The position numbers and the translations under genes were made by a program. A stretch of 64,000 nt of DNA from an uncultured Lachnospiraceae bacterium (GTDB lineage Bacteria; Bacillota; Clostridia; Lachnospirales; Lachnospiraceae): the NCBI GenBank assembly GCA_910586205.1, contig CAJUGD010000017.1:12098-76097 (forward strand). Reading direction: 5' to 3'. Below, piece by piece: positions 17,371 to 25,864 of this stretch (its first letter is position 1; the number at the start of each line of letters is the position of its first letter). Below the pieces are notes generated by a model that saw only the letters and a program-made list of their open reading frames with translations, made no database searches and was not told where the DNA came from.

Positions 17371-18156
17371 ATGATTGATTATTCGGAGCAGGCAGGAAAA
17401 ATGTATCATATCCAGGTAGGAAAAGGGGAGGTAGGGAGATATGTGATTCTTCCGGGGGATCCCAAAAGATGTGAAAAAATCGCACAATATCTGGAGAATC
17501 CTAAGCTGGTGGCTGACAGCCGGGAATATGTGACCTATACCGGAACCTTAGACGGGGTAAAGGTCAGCGTGACCTCTACCGGTATAGGAGGGCCTTCGGC
17601 GGCCATTGCCTTGGAGGAGCTGGTTTGCTGCGGGGCGGATACGTTTCTTCGGGTAGGCACCAGCGGCGGAATGGATCTTGAGGTAAAAAGCGGGGATCTG
17701 GTAGTGGCAAACGGCGCTGTCCGTATGGAGGGAACCAGTAAAGAGTATGCGCCTATTGAGTATCCGGCAGTGCCGGATTTTGGCGTGACGGCGGCTCTTA
17801 CAGAGGCAGCCCAAAGGCTGGGACAGCCTTATCACATCGGGGTGGTACAGTGCAAGGATTCCTTTTACGGGCAGCATTCTCCGGAGACAAAGCCGGTTGG
17901 GCGTGAGCTGATGGATAAATGGGATGCCTGGGTGCGGTTAGGCTGCAAGGCTTCAGAGATGGAGTCAGCGGCACTGTTTGTGGCGGCGGATTATCTGAAG
18001 GTGCGGGCAGGAACCGTACTGCTGGTAATGGCCAACCAGGAACGGGCAAAGGCCGGGCTGGAAAATCCTGTGGTTCATGATACGGATGCAGCTATCAGGA
18101 CGGCAGTGGAGGCCATAAGGATCCTGATTCAAAGAGACAAGCCGTCAGATTCATAA
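17371..18156 (+). CDS. udp: Uridine phosphorylase
   Basis: A nucleoside phosphorylase (261 residues) that splits uridine with phosphate to uracil and ribose-1-phosphate. The family motifs are present: LPGDPKRCEKIA near the N-terminus (phosphate site), RVGTSGGM and EMESAALF (sugar binding). Overall it is nearer to uridine than purine phosphorylases. The ribosome site AGGAGGGG precedes ATG 17371. It heads a salvage group with deoC, cdd and deoB. Substrate preference between uridine and deoxyuridine cannot be fixed from sequence. Confidence 0.9.
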   Translation: MIDYSEQAGKMYHIQVGKGEVGRYVILPGDPKRCEKIAQYLENPKLVADSREYVTYTGTLDGVKVSVTSTGIGGPSAAIALEELVCCGADTFLRVGTSGGMDLEVKSGDLVVANGAVRMEGTSKEYAPIEYPAVPDFGVTAALTEAAQRLGQPYHIGVVQCKDSFYGQHSPETKPVGRELMDKWDAWVRLGCKASEMESAALFVAADYLKVRAGTVLLVMANQERAKAGLENPVVHDTDAAIRTAVEAIRILIQRDKPSDS

Positions 18157-18180
18157 GGAAGAAAGGGAGAGGGAAACCGG

Positions 18181-18870
18181 ATGGAGAGAAAAGAAATATT
18201 AAGTCATGTGGATCACACTCAATTATCTCAGACAGCAGATTGGACATCCATAAAAAGTCTTTGTGATGAGGCAATTCAATACAAAACGGCTTCGGTCTGC
18301 ATTCCGCCGTGCTTTGTAAAGCAGGCAAAGGAGTATGTTAAAGACAGGATGAAAATATGCACGGTAATTGGATTTCCCAACGGATACCATCATACAGCGG
18401 TAAAGGTGTTTGAGACAGAACAGGCTGTCAGGGACGGGGCTGATGAGATTGATATGGTAGTGAATATAGGATGGGTAAAGGCCGGGCTGTTTGATCTGGC
18501 AAAAGAGGAGATTTGCCAGATAAGAAAAGCTTGTGAAGGGAAGATCCTGAAGGTAATTATAGAGACCTGTGTGCTTTCCCGGGAAGAAAAGATTCAGATG
18601 TGCCAGGTTGTGGGAGACGCCGGAGCAGATTATATTAAGACTTCAACGGGTTTTTCTAAGGCTGGGGCTACTTTTGAGGATATTGCATTGTTTGCGGAGC
18701 ATGTAAATGAAACAGTGAAGATCAAGGCGGCAGGAGGGATATTTTCTCTGGAGGATGCAGAGCGTTTTCTAAGCCTGGGTGCGGACAGGCTGGGAAGCAG
18801 CAGGATTGTAAAGCTTATTAAGGAAGAAGAAAAAGCGCTGACGGAAAAAGAAGGCAGGGAGGAAGCATGA
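18181..18870 (+). CDS. deoC: Deoxyribose-phosphate aldolase
   Basis: Cleaves 2-deoxyribose-5-phosphate into glyceraldehyde-3-phosphate and acetaldehyde. The 229-residue TIM-barrel protein has the Schiff-base lysine K153 in YIKTSTGFS and the conserved EIDMVVNIGW and IKAAGGI motifs. Together with deoB and udp it feeds nucleoside sugars into central metabolism. The stop overlaps the cdd start (ATGA). Confidence 0.95.
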   Translation: MERKEILSHVDHTQLSQTADWTSIKSLCDEAIQYKTASVCIPPCFVKQAKEYVKDRMKICTVIGFPNGYHHTAVKVFETEQAVRDGADEIDMVVNIGWVKAGLFDLAKEEICQIRKACEGKILKVIIETCVLSREEKIQMCQVVGDAGADYIKTSTGFSKAGATFEDIALFAEHVNETVKIKAAGGIFSLEDAERFLSLGADRLGSSRIVKLIKEEEKALTEKEGREEA

Positions 18871-19292
18871 TTACAGAGAAGGAATTGATCCGAAAGGCCA
18901 TAGAGGCCATGAATGCCGCCTATACTCCCTATTCAGGCTTTCGGGTAGGGGCAGCGCTTCTGACAGAGGACGGGAGGATTTACCAGGGCTGTAATATTGA
19001 GAATGCCGCTTATACTCCTACTGTGTGTGCAGAGAGGACGGCATTTTTTAAGGCGGTCAGTGAGGGAGAACGGCGTTTTTCGGCGATCTGCATTGTCGGA
19101 GGAAAAGACGGAATCTTAAGCGGGTATACGGCTCCCTGCGGGGTATGCAGGCAGGTCATGCGGGAATTTTGCCAGCCGGATCATTTTCGGATCATTTTGG
19201 CAAAGGATGAGGAGCACTGGAAAGAATATTCTTTGTCAGAGCTTTTGCCGGAAGGATTCGGGCCGGAGAATCTGCAGAAAGAACATGTTTAG
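18867..19292 (+). CDS. cdd: Cytidine deaminase
   Basis: A 141-residue zinc enzyme that deaminates cytidine and deoxycytidine to uridine and deoxyuridine, the substrates of the upstream phosphorylase. It contains the catalytic CAERTAF and the zinc ligands PCGVCRQ. The length is normal for the homotetrameric family. It starts within the deoC stop and lies 41 bases before deoB. Confidence 0.95.
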   Translation: MITEKELIRKAIEAMNAAYTPYSGFRVGAALLTEDGRIYQGCNIENAAYTPTVCAERTAFFKAVSEGERRFSAICIVGGKDGILSGYTAPCGVCRQVMREFCQPDHFRIILAKDEEHWKEYSLSELLPEGFGPENLQKEHV

Positions 19293-19333
19293 AAGAAAAA
19301 GGCGGAACAAGGACAGGAAGGAGCAGCAGAAGG

Positions 19334-20530
19334 ATGGAAGGAAAATCATGGAACCGGGTTTTTGTGATCGTGATTGATTCTCTGGGAATCGGAGGAGCGG
19401 CAGATGCCGGAGAATACGGGGATAAGGGAACCGATACCTTGGGACACATCTCAGAGAGTGTGGAGCATTTAAAGATTCCCAATCTTCAGAGTCTGGGAAT
19501 GGCTAATCTTCATCCTTTAAGACAGGTGGCTTCTGCACAGCGTCCTCTTGGCTATTTTATGAGGCTCAATGAGAGAAGCCGCGGCAAGGATACCATGACA
19601 GGCCACTGGGAGATGATGGGGCTGAAAACAGAAAAGCCTTTTATCACCTTTACGGATACCGGCTTTCCTTGTGAGTTGATTGAGGAATTGGAAAAACGTA
19701 CCGGACGTAAGGTGATTGGCAATAAAAGCGCAAGCGGAACCGAGATACTGGAGGAACTGGCAGAGGAGGAGATTGCCAAAGGCCATATGATTGTCTATAC
19801 CTCGGCAGACTCTGTGCTGCAGATCTGCGGGAACGAGGAGACCTTTGACTTAAAGGAGCTTTACCGCTGCTGTGAGATTGCCAGGGAACTGACCATGCGT
19901 GACGAGTGGAAAGTGGGCCGGGTCATTGCCAGGCCATATGTGGGGAAAAAGAAGGGGCAGTTTAAGAGAACCAGCAACCGCCATGATTATGCGGTGCCGC
20001 CGTTTGGAAAGACAGCCTTAGACGCCATGAAGGAGAATGGGCTGGATGTGATTTCCGTGGGAAAGATCCAGGATATTTTTGCCGGGTGCGGAATCACCAG
20101 GGCATTAAAATCCAAAAGCTCTGTCCATGGAATGGAACAGACCATCCAGGTGGCAGGAGAGGATTTTCATGGACTTTGTTTTGTGAATCTGGTGGATTTT
20201 GACGCGCTGTGGGGCCATCGAAGAGATCCGGCAGGATATGCCGGGGAGTTAGAACGGTTTGATGAAAAGTTAGGGGAGCTGCTTCATGTGCTGAGAGAAG
20301 ATGATCTATTGATGATTACGGCAGATCATGGCAATGATCCCACCTACACAGGAACCGATCATACCAGGGAACAGGTGCCGCTTTTGATATATGGGAAGAA
20401 TCTTGAGGGATTTGGGGAATTGCCGGAGGCAGATACCTTTGCTGTGGTGGGAGCCACAGCGGCGGATGTATTTGGGATCCCTATGCCGGAGGGAACCATC
20501 GGACAGTCGCTTCTGCCTGATATCAGGTAA
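19334..20530 (+). CDS. deoB: Phosphopentomutase
   Basis: Interconverts (deoxy)ribose-1-phosphate and -5-phosphate, linking udp to deoC. The 398-residue alkaline-phosphatase-fold protein has the metal-binding segments VIDSLGIGGAADAGEYGDKG, DTMTGHWEMMG and TADHGNDPTYTGTDHTRE. Ribosome site GGAAGGAG. It is last in the salvage operon. The hairpin after it is better placed to stop the convergent cold-shock gene. Confidence 0.96.
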   Translation: MEGKSWNRVFVIVIDSLGIGGAADAGEYGDKGTDTLGHISESVEHLKIPNLQSLGMANLHPLRQVASAQRPLGYFMRLNERSRGKDTMTGHWEMMGLKTEKPFITFTDTGFPCELIEELEKRTGRKVIGNKSASGTEILEELAEEEIAKGHMIVYTSADSVLQICGNEETFDLKELYRCCEIARELTMRDEWKVGRVIARPYVGKKKGQFKRTSNRHDYAVPPFGKTALDAMKENGLDVISVGKIQDIFAGCGITRALKSKSSVHGMEQTIQVAGEDFHGLCFVNLVDFDALWGHRRDPAGYAGELERFDEKLGELLHVLREDDLLMITADHGNDPTYTGTDHTREQVPLLIYGKNLEGFGELPEADTFAVVGATAADVFGIPMPEGTIGQSLLPDIR

Positions 20531-20559
20531 ATGAAGACAGCGGTTTAAAAGAAAAGAGA

Positions 20560-20606
20560 CAGAAAAGAAAAAGCTGCTTTAGGGAGCTTTGCCCTACAGC
20601 AGCTTT
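20560..20606 (-). terminator. Terminator of the cold-shock gene
   Basis: AAAGCTGCT (20570-20578) pairs with AGCAGCTTT (20598-20606), and the stem continues inward with TAGGG/CCCTA around one mismatch. On the minus strand the stem is followed by a T-rich tail, as for an intrinsic terminator downstream of the csp gene. The + side lacks a good T run. Confidence 0.8.
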
Positions 20607-20626
20607 CTGCATTATGCTAAAATTCC

Positions 20627-20827
20627 TTACACTGTGGTTACATGAATGGCTTGCGGGCCTTTGGCGCCTTCAGTGACTTCAAATGATACGCTGGCTCCTT
20701 CTTCTAAGGTCTTGTAGCCTTCCATATCCAGACCAGAGTAATGAACGAATACGTCGTTGCCTTGCTCGTCAGAGATAAAGCCATAGCCTTTCTGATTGTT
20801 AAACCACTTGACTGTACCTTTGCTCAT
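20627..20827 (-). CDS. Cold-shock domain protein
   Basis: A 66-residue CspA-family RNA chaperone that melts mRNA structure. It has the RNA-binding motifs KGYGFIS (RNP1) and VFVHYS (RNP2) and the family start MSKGTVKWFN. The ribosome site TTGGAGG lies ahead of ATG 20827, and the 5' leader is about 59 nt. It has its own promoter and terminator and converges on deoB. Confidence 0.97.
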   Translation of the reverse strand: MSKGTVKWFNNQKGYGFISDEQGNDVFVHYSGLDMEGYKTLEEGASVSFEVTEGAKGPQAIHVTTV

Positions 20828-20892
20828 GATGTTACCTCCAAAAGATTAGAAATATAAAAATGTAAATTGTCTGCGTTTTTGCAGCTTTTTTT

Positions 20893-20921
20893 AGAATATC
20901 ATAGAAAGGATATTCTGTCAA
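20893..20921 (-). promoter_or_regulatory. Sigma-A promoter of the cold-shock gene
   Basis: On the minus strand TTGACA (20921-20916) and TATTCT (20898-20893) are 17 bases apart. This gives a start near 20886 and a leader of about 59 nt, in line with cold-shock genes whose leaders are structured. Confidence 0.75.
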
Positions 20922-21037
20922 ACAATTTTATGGGATTTTTGGTTGGATTTCTTAGAATAGAAATGAAAAAGGGGATGGTGCGGCAAAAGATAATGTGGTA
21001 GAATTTCATCATACGCAAAAAGGAAAAGGGTGATAAC

Positions 21038-21586
21038 ATGAAATTAAGGAACATAGGGAAGCATTTTGTGACAATCACAGAACATAAATGTCTGGTTATG
21101 AAGAACTGTTTTCGGGTAGGATTGTACCGGCAGGGGCTTTTGCATGATTTGTCAAAGTATACGCCCACAGAGTTTTTTACCGGGGTGCGCTATTACCAGG
21201 GAGACAGGAGCCCTAATGCAGTGGAGCGTGAGCTTTTTGGATATTCGGCGGCTTGGTTACATCACAAAGGAAGGAATAAGCACCATTTTGAATATTGGAT
21301 GGATTTTTCCAAAGCCAGCAAAGGGATAGCAGGGTGCAAAATGCCTCTGAACTATGTGGTTGAGATGGTGATGGATCGGATCGCTGCCTGCAGAGTTTAC
21401 CGGGGGAAGGATTATACGGATGGGGCTGCCTGGGAGTATTATCTGAGGGAGCGTCCCTTTTTGGAGGGAGCCATGAATCCTGACACAAGGCGGCTTTTAG
21501 AAAAGATATTGATCATGCTGCGGGATAAAGGGGAGAGGGCTGCTTTTGCATATATGAGAAAGATTTTGCGGCGGGGAGATTATTGA
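21038..21586 (+). CDS. DUF5662 family protein
   Basis: A 182-residue protein I recognise as DUF5662. It is rich in histidine motifs: HDLSKYTPTEF (about residues 37-47), HHKGRNKHHFEYW and a C-terminal acidic/tyrosine part. The HD-like pattern suggests a metal-binding helical fold, possibly a phosphohydrolase. That is inference only; no function is established that I know of. The start follows AAAAGG by 10 bases. Transcribed divergently from the cold-shock gene. Confidence 0.8.
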   Translation: MKLRNIGKHFVTITEHKCLVMKNCFRVGLYRQGLLHDLSKYTPTEFFTGVRYYQGDRSPNAVERELFGYSAAWLHHKGRNKHHFEYWMDFSKASKGIAGCKMPLNYVVEMVMDRIAACRVYRGKDYTDGAAWEYYLRERPFLEGAMNPDTRRLLEKILIMLRDKGERAAFAYMRKILRRGDY

Positions 21587-21783
21587 AAGCCGTAAATGGA
21601 ATATTCCAGAGAATGTGTTTGAATGGGAAGAAATGAAAAGACTTCGCCCGATCTGTCACCTGTATCCGGAAAAATGTATTTTTGTTCTGCAGGAAGGCAG
21701 GCTCCTGGCCAAATGGCTTCAGCAATTTTTCTGGAAATTTCCCGGCACAGGTGATAAGATCCGGCTGGTGTCTTGACCGTATT

Positions 21784-21975
21784 TTAATCTTTGAAAATAT
21801 CCGCCGGATAGTGGTACACTTCGGCATAGGATTCCAGCTCCGCATCTGATGTGGGAAGGGAAGGGATCAGGCCGGTGCAGTCCGTGGCAGAACAGGCTTT
21901 AATGTTTAAGCTATCCGGTTCGTCACAGCCATACGGGTCGTTTGGGGGTGTGTCAGGGTTTTTTGGTGGTTTCAT
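21784..21975 (-). CDS. Small cysteine-containing hypothetical protein
   Basis: 63 residues, proline- and acid-rich, with a central SATDCTGLIPSLP motif and two further cysteines (residues about 17 and 28). I have an impression of similar small proteins with a CSAMDCTGLIP-type motif in Lachnospiraceae, but cannot confirm it. ATG 21975 is preceded by GAAAGGAATGAG, a good ribosome site. It lies alone, divergent from ftsH. It is not a shadow of another gene, since no longer ORF occupies this stretch. Function unknown; the cysteines may bind metal. Confidence 0.6.
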   Translation of the reverse strand: MKPPKNPDTPPNDPYGCDEPDSLNIKACSATDCTGLIPSLPTSDAELESYAEVYHYPADIFKD

Positions 21976-22121
21976 TTGTTCTCATTCCTTTCAGAATTTT
22001 GGTTTGATCTTCTTATAAATCGTGAACCTTCAAAAGATAGTATGGAAGAAAGGCAAGAAAATATACAAAAAGGAAATCCGGAACTTTTTTAAAATTCATA
22101 GATTTTTTATAAGAGCTTTTC

Positions 22122-22150
22122 TTGATTTCTGTATGAGGAATGAGTATAAT
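22122..22150 (+). promoter_or_regulatory. Sigma-A promoter of ftsH
   Basis: TTGATT (22122-22127) and a perfect TATAAT (22145-22150) with 17-base spacing. Transcription would start near 22157 and leave a leader of about 40 nt. Confidence 0.85.
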
Positions 22151-22197
22151 GGAGAATGACTGTGCCAAGAGGTAAGGAATAGGAGAAAATACAAGGA

Positions 22198-24357
22198 ATG
22201 GAGAACAACAATCACCAGCCGCCTGGAAACGGCGGCAACAACAATAAAAATCAAGGCCCCCAAAGCCAGATTATGGTTATGCTGGTGGCAGCCGTTATTA
22301 CCATGATAGCCGTGTATATGATGCGCAATGTCATGGTGTCTGAGGGACGGGAAGAAGTCAGCTACAATCAGTTTGTAGAGGAAGTGGAATCCGGCATTGT
22401 AGAATCCGTGCTGGTAAAAAGCTCCGTATTGGATATCCAGTACAAGGAGACGGTCAATGACAAGAATCCGGCTAAGCAGTATTATGTGATCCGGCTGAGT
22501 TCAGACTGGGATTTTTCCAGCCGTCTGTTAGAGCATGGTGTAGAGATCAAACAAGAGCTGCAGGACAGCAGCGTGCTGTTGGAAAGCATTTTAAGTTTTG
22601 TGATTCCTTTTGTGATCATTGTAGTTTTCATGAACTTTATGATGAAGCGCATGGGCGGAGGAATCATGGGAGTGGGCAAAAGCACTGCCAAGATGTATAT
22701 GCAGAAGGATACCGGGATTACCTTTTCTGATGTGGCAGGAGAGGACGAGGCCAAGGAGTCCTTGGTAGAGCTGGTGGACTTTTTGCAGAATCCGGGGAAA
22801 TATACCCATATCGGGGCGCGGCTTCCTAAAGGAGCTTTATTGGTGGGCCCGCCCGGAACAGGAAAGACGCTGCTGGCAAGAGCTGTGGCAGGAGAGGCTA
22901 AGGTGCCGTTTTATTTTCTTTCCGGTTCGGACTTTATGGAAATGTATGTGGGCGTGGGCGCATCCCGTGTAAGGGATCTGTTTAAACAGGCCCAGCAGAC
23001 GTCTCCCTGTATTATTTTCATTGACGAGGTGGATTCCATTGGGCGCAGCCGGAGCAATTACGGCGGCGGCGGGGAATCAGAGCAGCAGCAGACCTTAAAC
23101 CAGCTTTTGTCTGAGATGGACGGGGTAGATTCCTCGAAAGGTCTTTTGATTCTGGCGGCCACCAACCGTCCGGAGATCTTAGATCCGGCTCTTTTGCGTC
23201 CGGGCAGGTTTGACAGAAGAATCATTGTGGATAAGCCGGATTTAAAGGGCAGGGTGGAGATTTTAAAGGTTCATGCCAAGAATGTATCTTTGGACGATAC
23301 GGTGGATTTGGATGCCATTGCCCTGGCTACCTCCGGGGCGGTAGGATCGGATTTGGCGAATATGATCAATGAAGCGGCTATTCTTGCCGTAAAGCACAAG
23401 CGGAACGCTGTGAGCCAGAAGGATTTGTTTGAGGCAGTGGAAGTGGTTTTGGTGGGCAAGGAGAAGAAGGACCGGGTGCTGAGCAAGGAGGAAAGACGGA
23501 TTGTATCCTATCATGAAGTGGGCCATGCTCTGCTCAGCGCTCTGCAGAAGGATGCAGAGCCGGTTCAGAAGATTACCATTGTGCCCAGGACCATGGGCGC
23601 TTTAGGATATGTGATGCATGTTCCCGAGGAGGAAAAGTATTTAAACAGCCAGAAAGAGCTTCGGGCAATGCTGGTAGGCTATCTGGGAGGCCGGGCGGCA
23701 GAGGAGATCGTATTCAGTTCCGTGACCACCGGTGCTGCCAATGATATTGAACAGGCTACCCGTCTGGCAAGAGCCATGGTGACTCAATATGGAATGTCAG
23801 AGAAATTCGGGCTTATGGGACTTGCCGCCCAGCAGGATAAGTATCTGACCGGGCGTACTGTCATGAACTGCGGCGATGCCACGGCAGCCGAGGTGGACAA
23901 TGAGATCATGCGGATCCTGAAGGAAGCCTATGAGGAGGCAAAGAGGCTTTTAAATGAGAACCGTGAGGTGATGGATCAGATTGCAGAGTTTTTGATCGAG
24001 AAGGAAACCATTACCGGAAAAGAGTTTATGCAGATTTTCAGGCGGTGCAAAGGAATCCCAGATCCGGAGGAAAAGAAAGAAGGAGAAGCTGACGATAAAG
24101 AAAAGGCTGACGGGAAGACGGCCGCAGAAGCAGCCGATACGGAGAAGGCTGCCAAAAAGACGGCCTCAGAAGCAGCCGATACGGAAACGTCTGGCGAAAG
24201 CAATACGGAAAGCGGCCAAAGGAACGAAGCCCAAGAACAGACAGAAGAATGGCATGACAAAGAGAAGGCACCGGATAAAATCGAGCAGGATAACGGAGAG
24301 GGCCAGGGGAATCAGGAGAGCGCAGCAGATACCTCAGGCTGGACACAGGTAAAATGA
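22198..24357 (+). CDS. ftsH: ATP-dependent zinc metalloprotease FtsH
   Basis: Membrane-bound AAA+ protease that extracts and degrades membrane and regulatory proteins. Order: asparagine-rich N-terminus, TM1 (about 24-43), outer loop, TM2 (about 130-150), AAA module with Walker A GPPGTGKT (217-224) and Walker B IIFIDEVDS, second region of homology, and the zinc protease site HEVGH (439-443; HEAGH in many relatives). At 719 residues it is longer than usual. The last ~95 residues are an acidic, lysine/alanine/glutamate-rich tail with two copies of a 14-residue repeat. ATG 22198 follows AGGAG at 22181-22185. The stop overlaps the MATE gene. Confidence 0.95.
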   Translation: MENNNHQPPGNGGNNNKNQGPQSQIMVMLVAAVITMIAVYMMRNVMVSEGREEVSYNQFVEEVESGIVESVLVKSSVLDIQYKETVNDKNPAKQYYVIRLSSDWDFSSRLLEHGVEIKQELQDSSVLLESILSFVIPFVIIVVFMNFMMKRMGGGIMGVGKSTAKMYMQKDTGITFSDVAGEDEAKESLVELVDFLQNPGKYTHIGARLPKGALLVGPPGTGKTLLARAVAGEAKVPFYFLSGSDFMEMYVGVGASRVRDLFKQAQQTSPCIIFIDEVDSIGRSRSNYGGGGESEQQQTLNQLLSEMDGVDSSKGLLILAATNRPEILDPALLRPGRFDRRIIVDKPDLKGRVEILKVHAKNVSLDDTVDLDAIALATSGAVGSDLANMINEAAILAVKHKRNAVSQKDLFEAVEVVLVGKEKKDRVLSKEERRIVSYHEVGHALLSALQKDAEPVQKITIVPRTMGALGYVMHVPEEEKYLNSQKELRAMLVGYLGGRAAEEIVFSSVTTGAANDIEQATRLARAMVTQYGMSEKFGLMGLAAQQDKYLTGRTVMNCGDATAAEVDNEIMRILKEAYEEAKRLLNENREVMDQIAEFLIEKETITGKEFMQIFRRCKGIPDPEEKKEGEADDKEKADGKTAAEAADTEKAAKKTASEAADTETSGESNTESGQRNEAQEQTEEWHDKEKAPDKIEQDNGEGQGNQESAADTSGWTQVK
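24115..24185 (+). repeat. 42-bp-period repeat in the ftsH tail
   Basis: Two 29-base copies (24115-24143 and 24157-24185) differ at one position and code for KTAAEAADTE / KTASEAADTE. The period is 42 bases (14 codons). They lie in the disordered C-terminal tail and may vary in number between strains. Confidence 0.8.
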
Positions 24358-25694
24358 AAGCATTAGATTTAACAAAAGGAACGATTACTAAGACACTGCT
24401 GCAGTTTGCATTGCCCATGATATTGGGCAATCTGCTGCAGCAGATGTATAATGTGACGGACACCCTGATAGTAGGGCGGTTTATAGGGAGAGAAGCGTTG
24501 GCAGCAGTAGGCTCCGCCTATGCACTGATGACGTTTCTCAATTCTATTTTATTAGGTTTTTGCATGGGCAGCGGAGTTATGTTCTCTGTGTGTTATGGAA
24601 AACGGGATTTTGACCGGATGAAACAGGGAATGTTTTTGTCCTTTGTAATGATCGGAGTGCTGACGCTTCTGATCAATGGATCCGTATTTGCAGGCCTGGA
24701 CGGTATCCTGCTCTTTTTGAGAGTGCCGGAACAAGTCTATGGACAGATGCGGGAATATCTCTGGATTATTTTTTGGGGAATCACGGCAATTTTTGTGTAT
24801 AATTATTTTGCTTCTCTTTTGCGGGCAATCGGCAATTCTGTGGCGCCTCTCATCTTCCTGGGGGTGTCGGCAGTGTCTAATATAGTGCTGGATTTGGTGT
24901 TTGTGCTGGTGTTTCATTGGGGGATAGCCGGGGCAGCCTGGGCCACCGTGCTGGCACAGATCTTTTCCGGTGTGGGAATCAGCCTTTATACATTGATAAG
25001 ATTCCCGGAATTTCGTCCTGGAAAGGCATGGATGAAGTGGGATTTTCAGGCACTTCAGGAGATTTTCCATCTTTCTTTTCTGACCAGTGTGCAGCAGTCT
25101 GTCATGAACTTTGGCATTCTGATGGTTCAGGGGCTTGTCAACAGCTTTGGACCTGTGGTTATGGCAGCCTTTGCGGCTGCGGTAAAGATTGATTCCTTTG
25201 CCTATATGCCGGTACAGGATTTCGGAAATGCCTTTTCTACTTTTGTGGCACAGAATGTAGGCGCAGGAGAGGAGGAAAGGATTAAAAAGGGAATCCGCTC
25301 TGCGGGAATCTGTACCTTCGTGTTCTGCATGGTGATTACCGTGGGAGTCTGTGTGTTTGCCAGGGAGCTTTTACAGATCTTTGTGCGAGAGACAGAGACG
25401 GAAGTGCTGGCAGTGGGCATAGAATATCTGCGGATAGAAGGGGCATTTTATTGTCTGATCGGATTTTTGTTTCTGTTTTACGGATATTTCCGGGCTATGG
25501 GAAGGCCGGGAATGTCCGTGGCGCTTACCGTCATTTCTTTGGGAACCCGTGTGGCTCTTGCATATACCCTTTCTGCTGTGCCCTGGATCGGAGTAAGAGG
25601 GATCTGGGCGTCAGTGCCCATCGGATGGTTTTTAGCGGATGTGACGGGGCTTTTGGCGGTAAAATCAGGGGGAGTTTTCACAAAAAATAATTGA
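24354..25694 (+). CDS. MATE family efflux transporter
   Basis: A complete 446-residue multidrug/toxin extrusion-type transporter with about 12 hydrophobic helices in two similar halves. The N-terminal half has the family pattern LQQMYNVTDTLIVGRFIG. It exports compounds by Na+ or H+ exchange; the substrate is unknown. It begins at an ATGA overlap with ftsH, so both are probably on one transcript. Its stop overlaps the -35 box of the licT promoter. It is a different gene from the partial MATE at the window start. Confidence 0.92.
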   Translation: MKALDLTKGTITKTLLQFALPMILGNLLQQMYNVTDTLIVGRFIGREALAAVGSAYALMTFLNSILLGFCMGSGVMFSVCYGKRDFDRMKQGMFLSFVMIGVLTLLINGSVFAGLDGILLFLRVPEQVYGQMREYLWIIFWGITAIFVYNYFASLLRAIGNSVAPLIFLGVSAVSNIVLDLVFVLVFHWGIAGAAWATVLAQIFSGVGISLYTLIRFPEFRPGKAWMKWDFQALQEIFHLSFLTSVQQSVMNFGILMVQGLVNSFGPVVMAAFAAAVKIDSFAYMPVQDFGNAFSTFVAQNVGAGEEERIKKGIRSAGICTFVFCMVITVGVCVFARELLQIFVRETETEVLAVGIEYLRIEGAFYCLIGFLFLFYGYFRAMGRPGMSVALTVISLGTRVALAYTLSAVPWIGVRGIWASVPIGWFLADVTGLLAVKSGGVFTKNN

Positions 25695-25719
25695 CATACC
25701 TTTACACCTGTGTTAAAAT
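25691..25719 (+). promoter_or_regulatory. Sigma-A promoter of licT
   Basis: TTGACA (25691-25696) and TAAAAT (25714-25719), spacing 17. The -35 box overlaps the stop codon of the MATE gene. Transcription would begin near 25726, just ahead of the antiterminator. Confidence 0.85.
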
Positions 25720-25733
25720 TATAGGCAGTAAAT

Positions 25734-25819
25734 GGATTGTTACTGGTCATGCAGGCTATACCACTTTGCTATCATTGGAAGTTGTGTTTCATTGGTACAA
25801 GGGAGGATAGCCTTTTTTT
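25734..25819 (+). promoter_or_regulatory. RAT antiterminator and overlapping terminator before licT
   Basis: Bases 25734-25762 start GGATTGTTACTG and end GCAGGCTATACC, matching the ribonucleic antiterminator bound by LicT/BglG proteins. Its 3' part (AGGCTAT, 25753-25759) also pairs with ATAGCCT (25807-25813), which is followed by a T run to 25819, forming the competing terminator. An inner TACCA/TGGTA extends the stem. LicT binding would stabilise the RAT and let transcription into licT itself: autoregulation. Confidence 0.85.
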
Positions 25820-25864
25820 GTATGATGAAACAGAAAATGCCGGTAAGGAATGTGGGATTGGACA

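Noticed and set aside
21587..21783. Open frame reading through the end of the DUF5662 gene to TGA near 21774
   Set aside because: It gives a protein-like stretch but has no usable start or ribosome site and lies in the gap before a small minus-strand gene.
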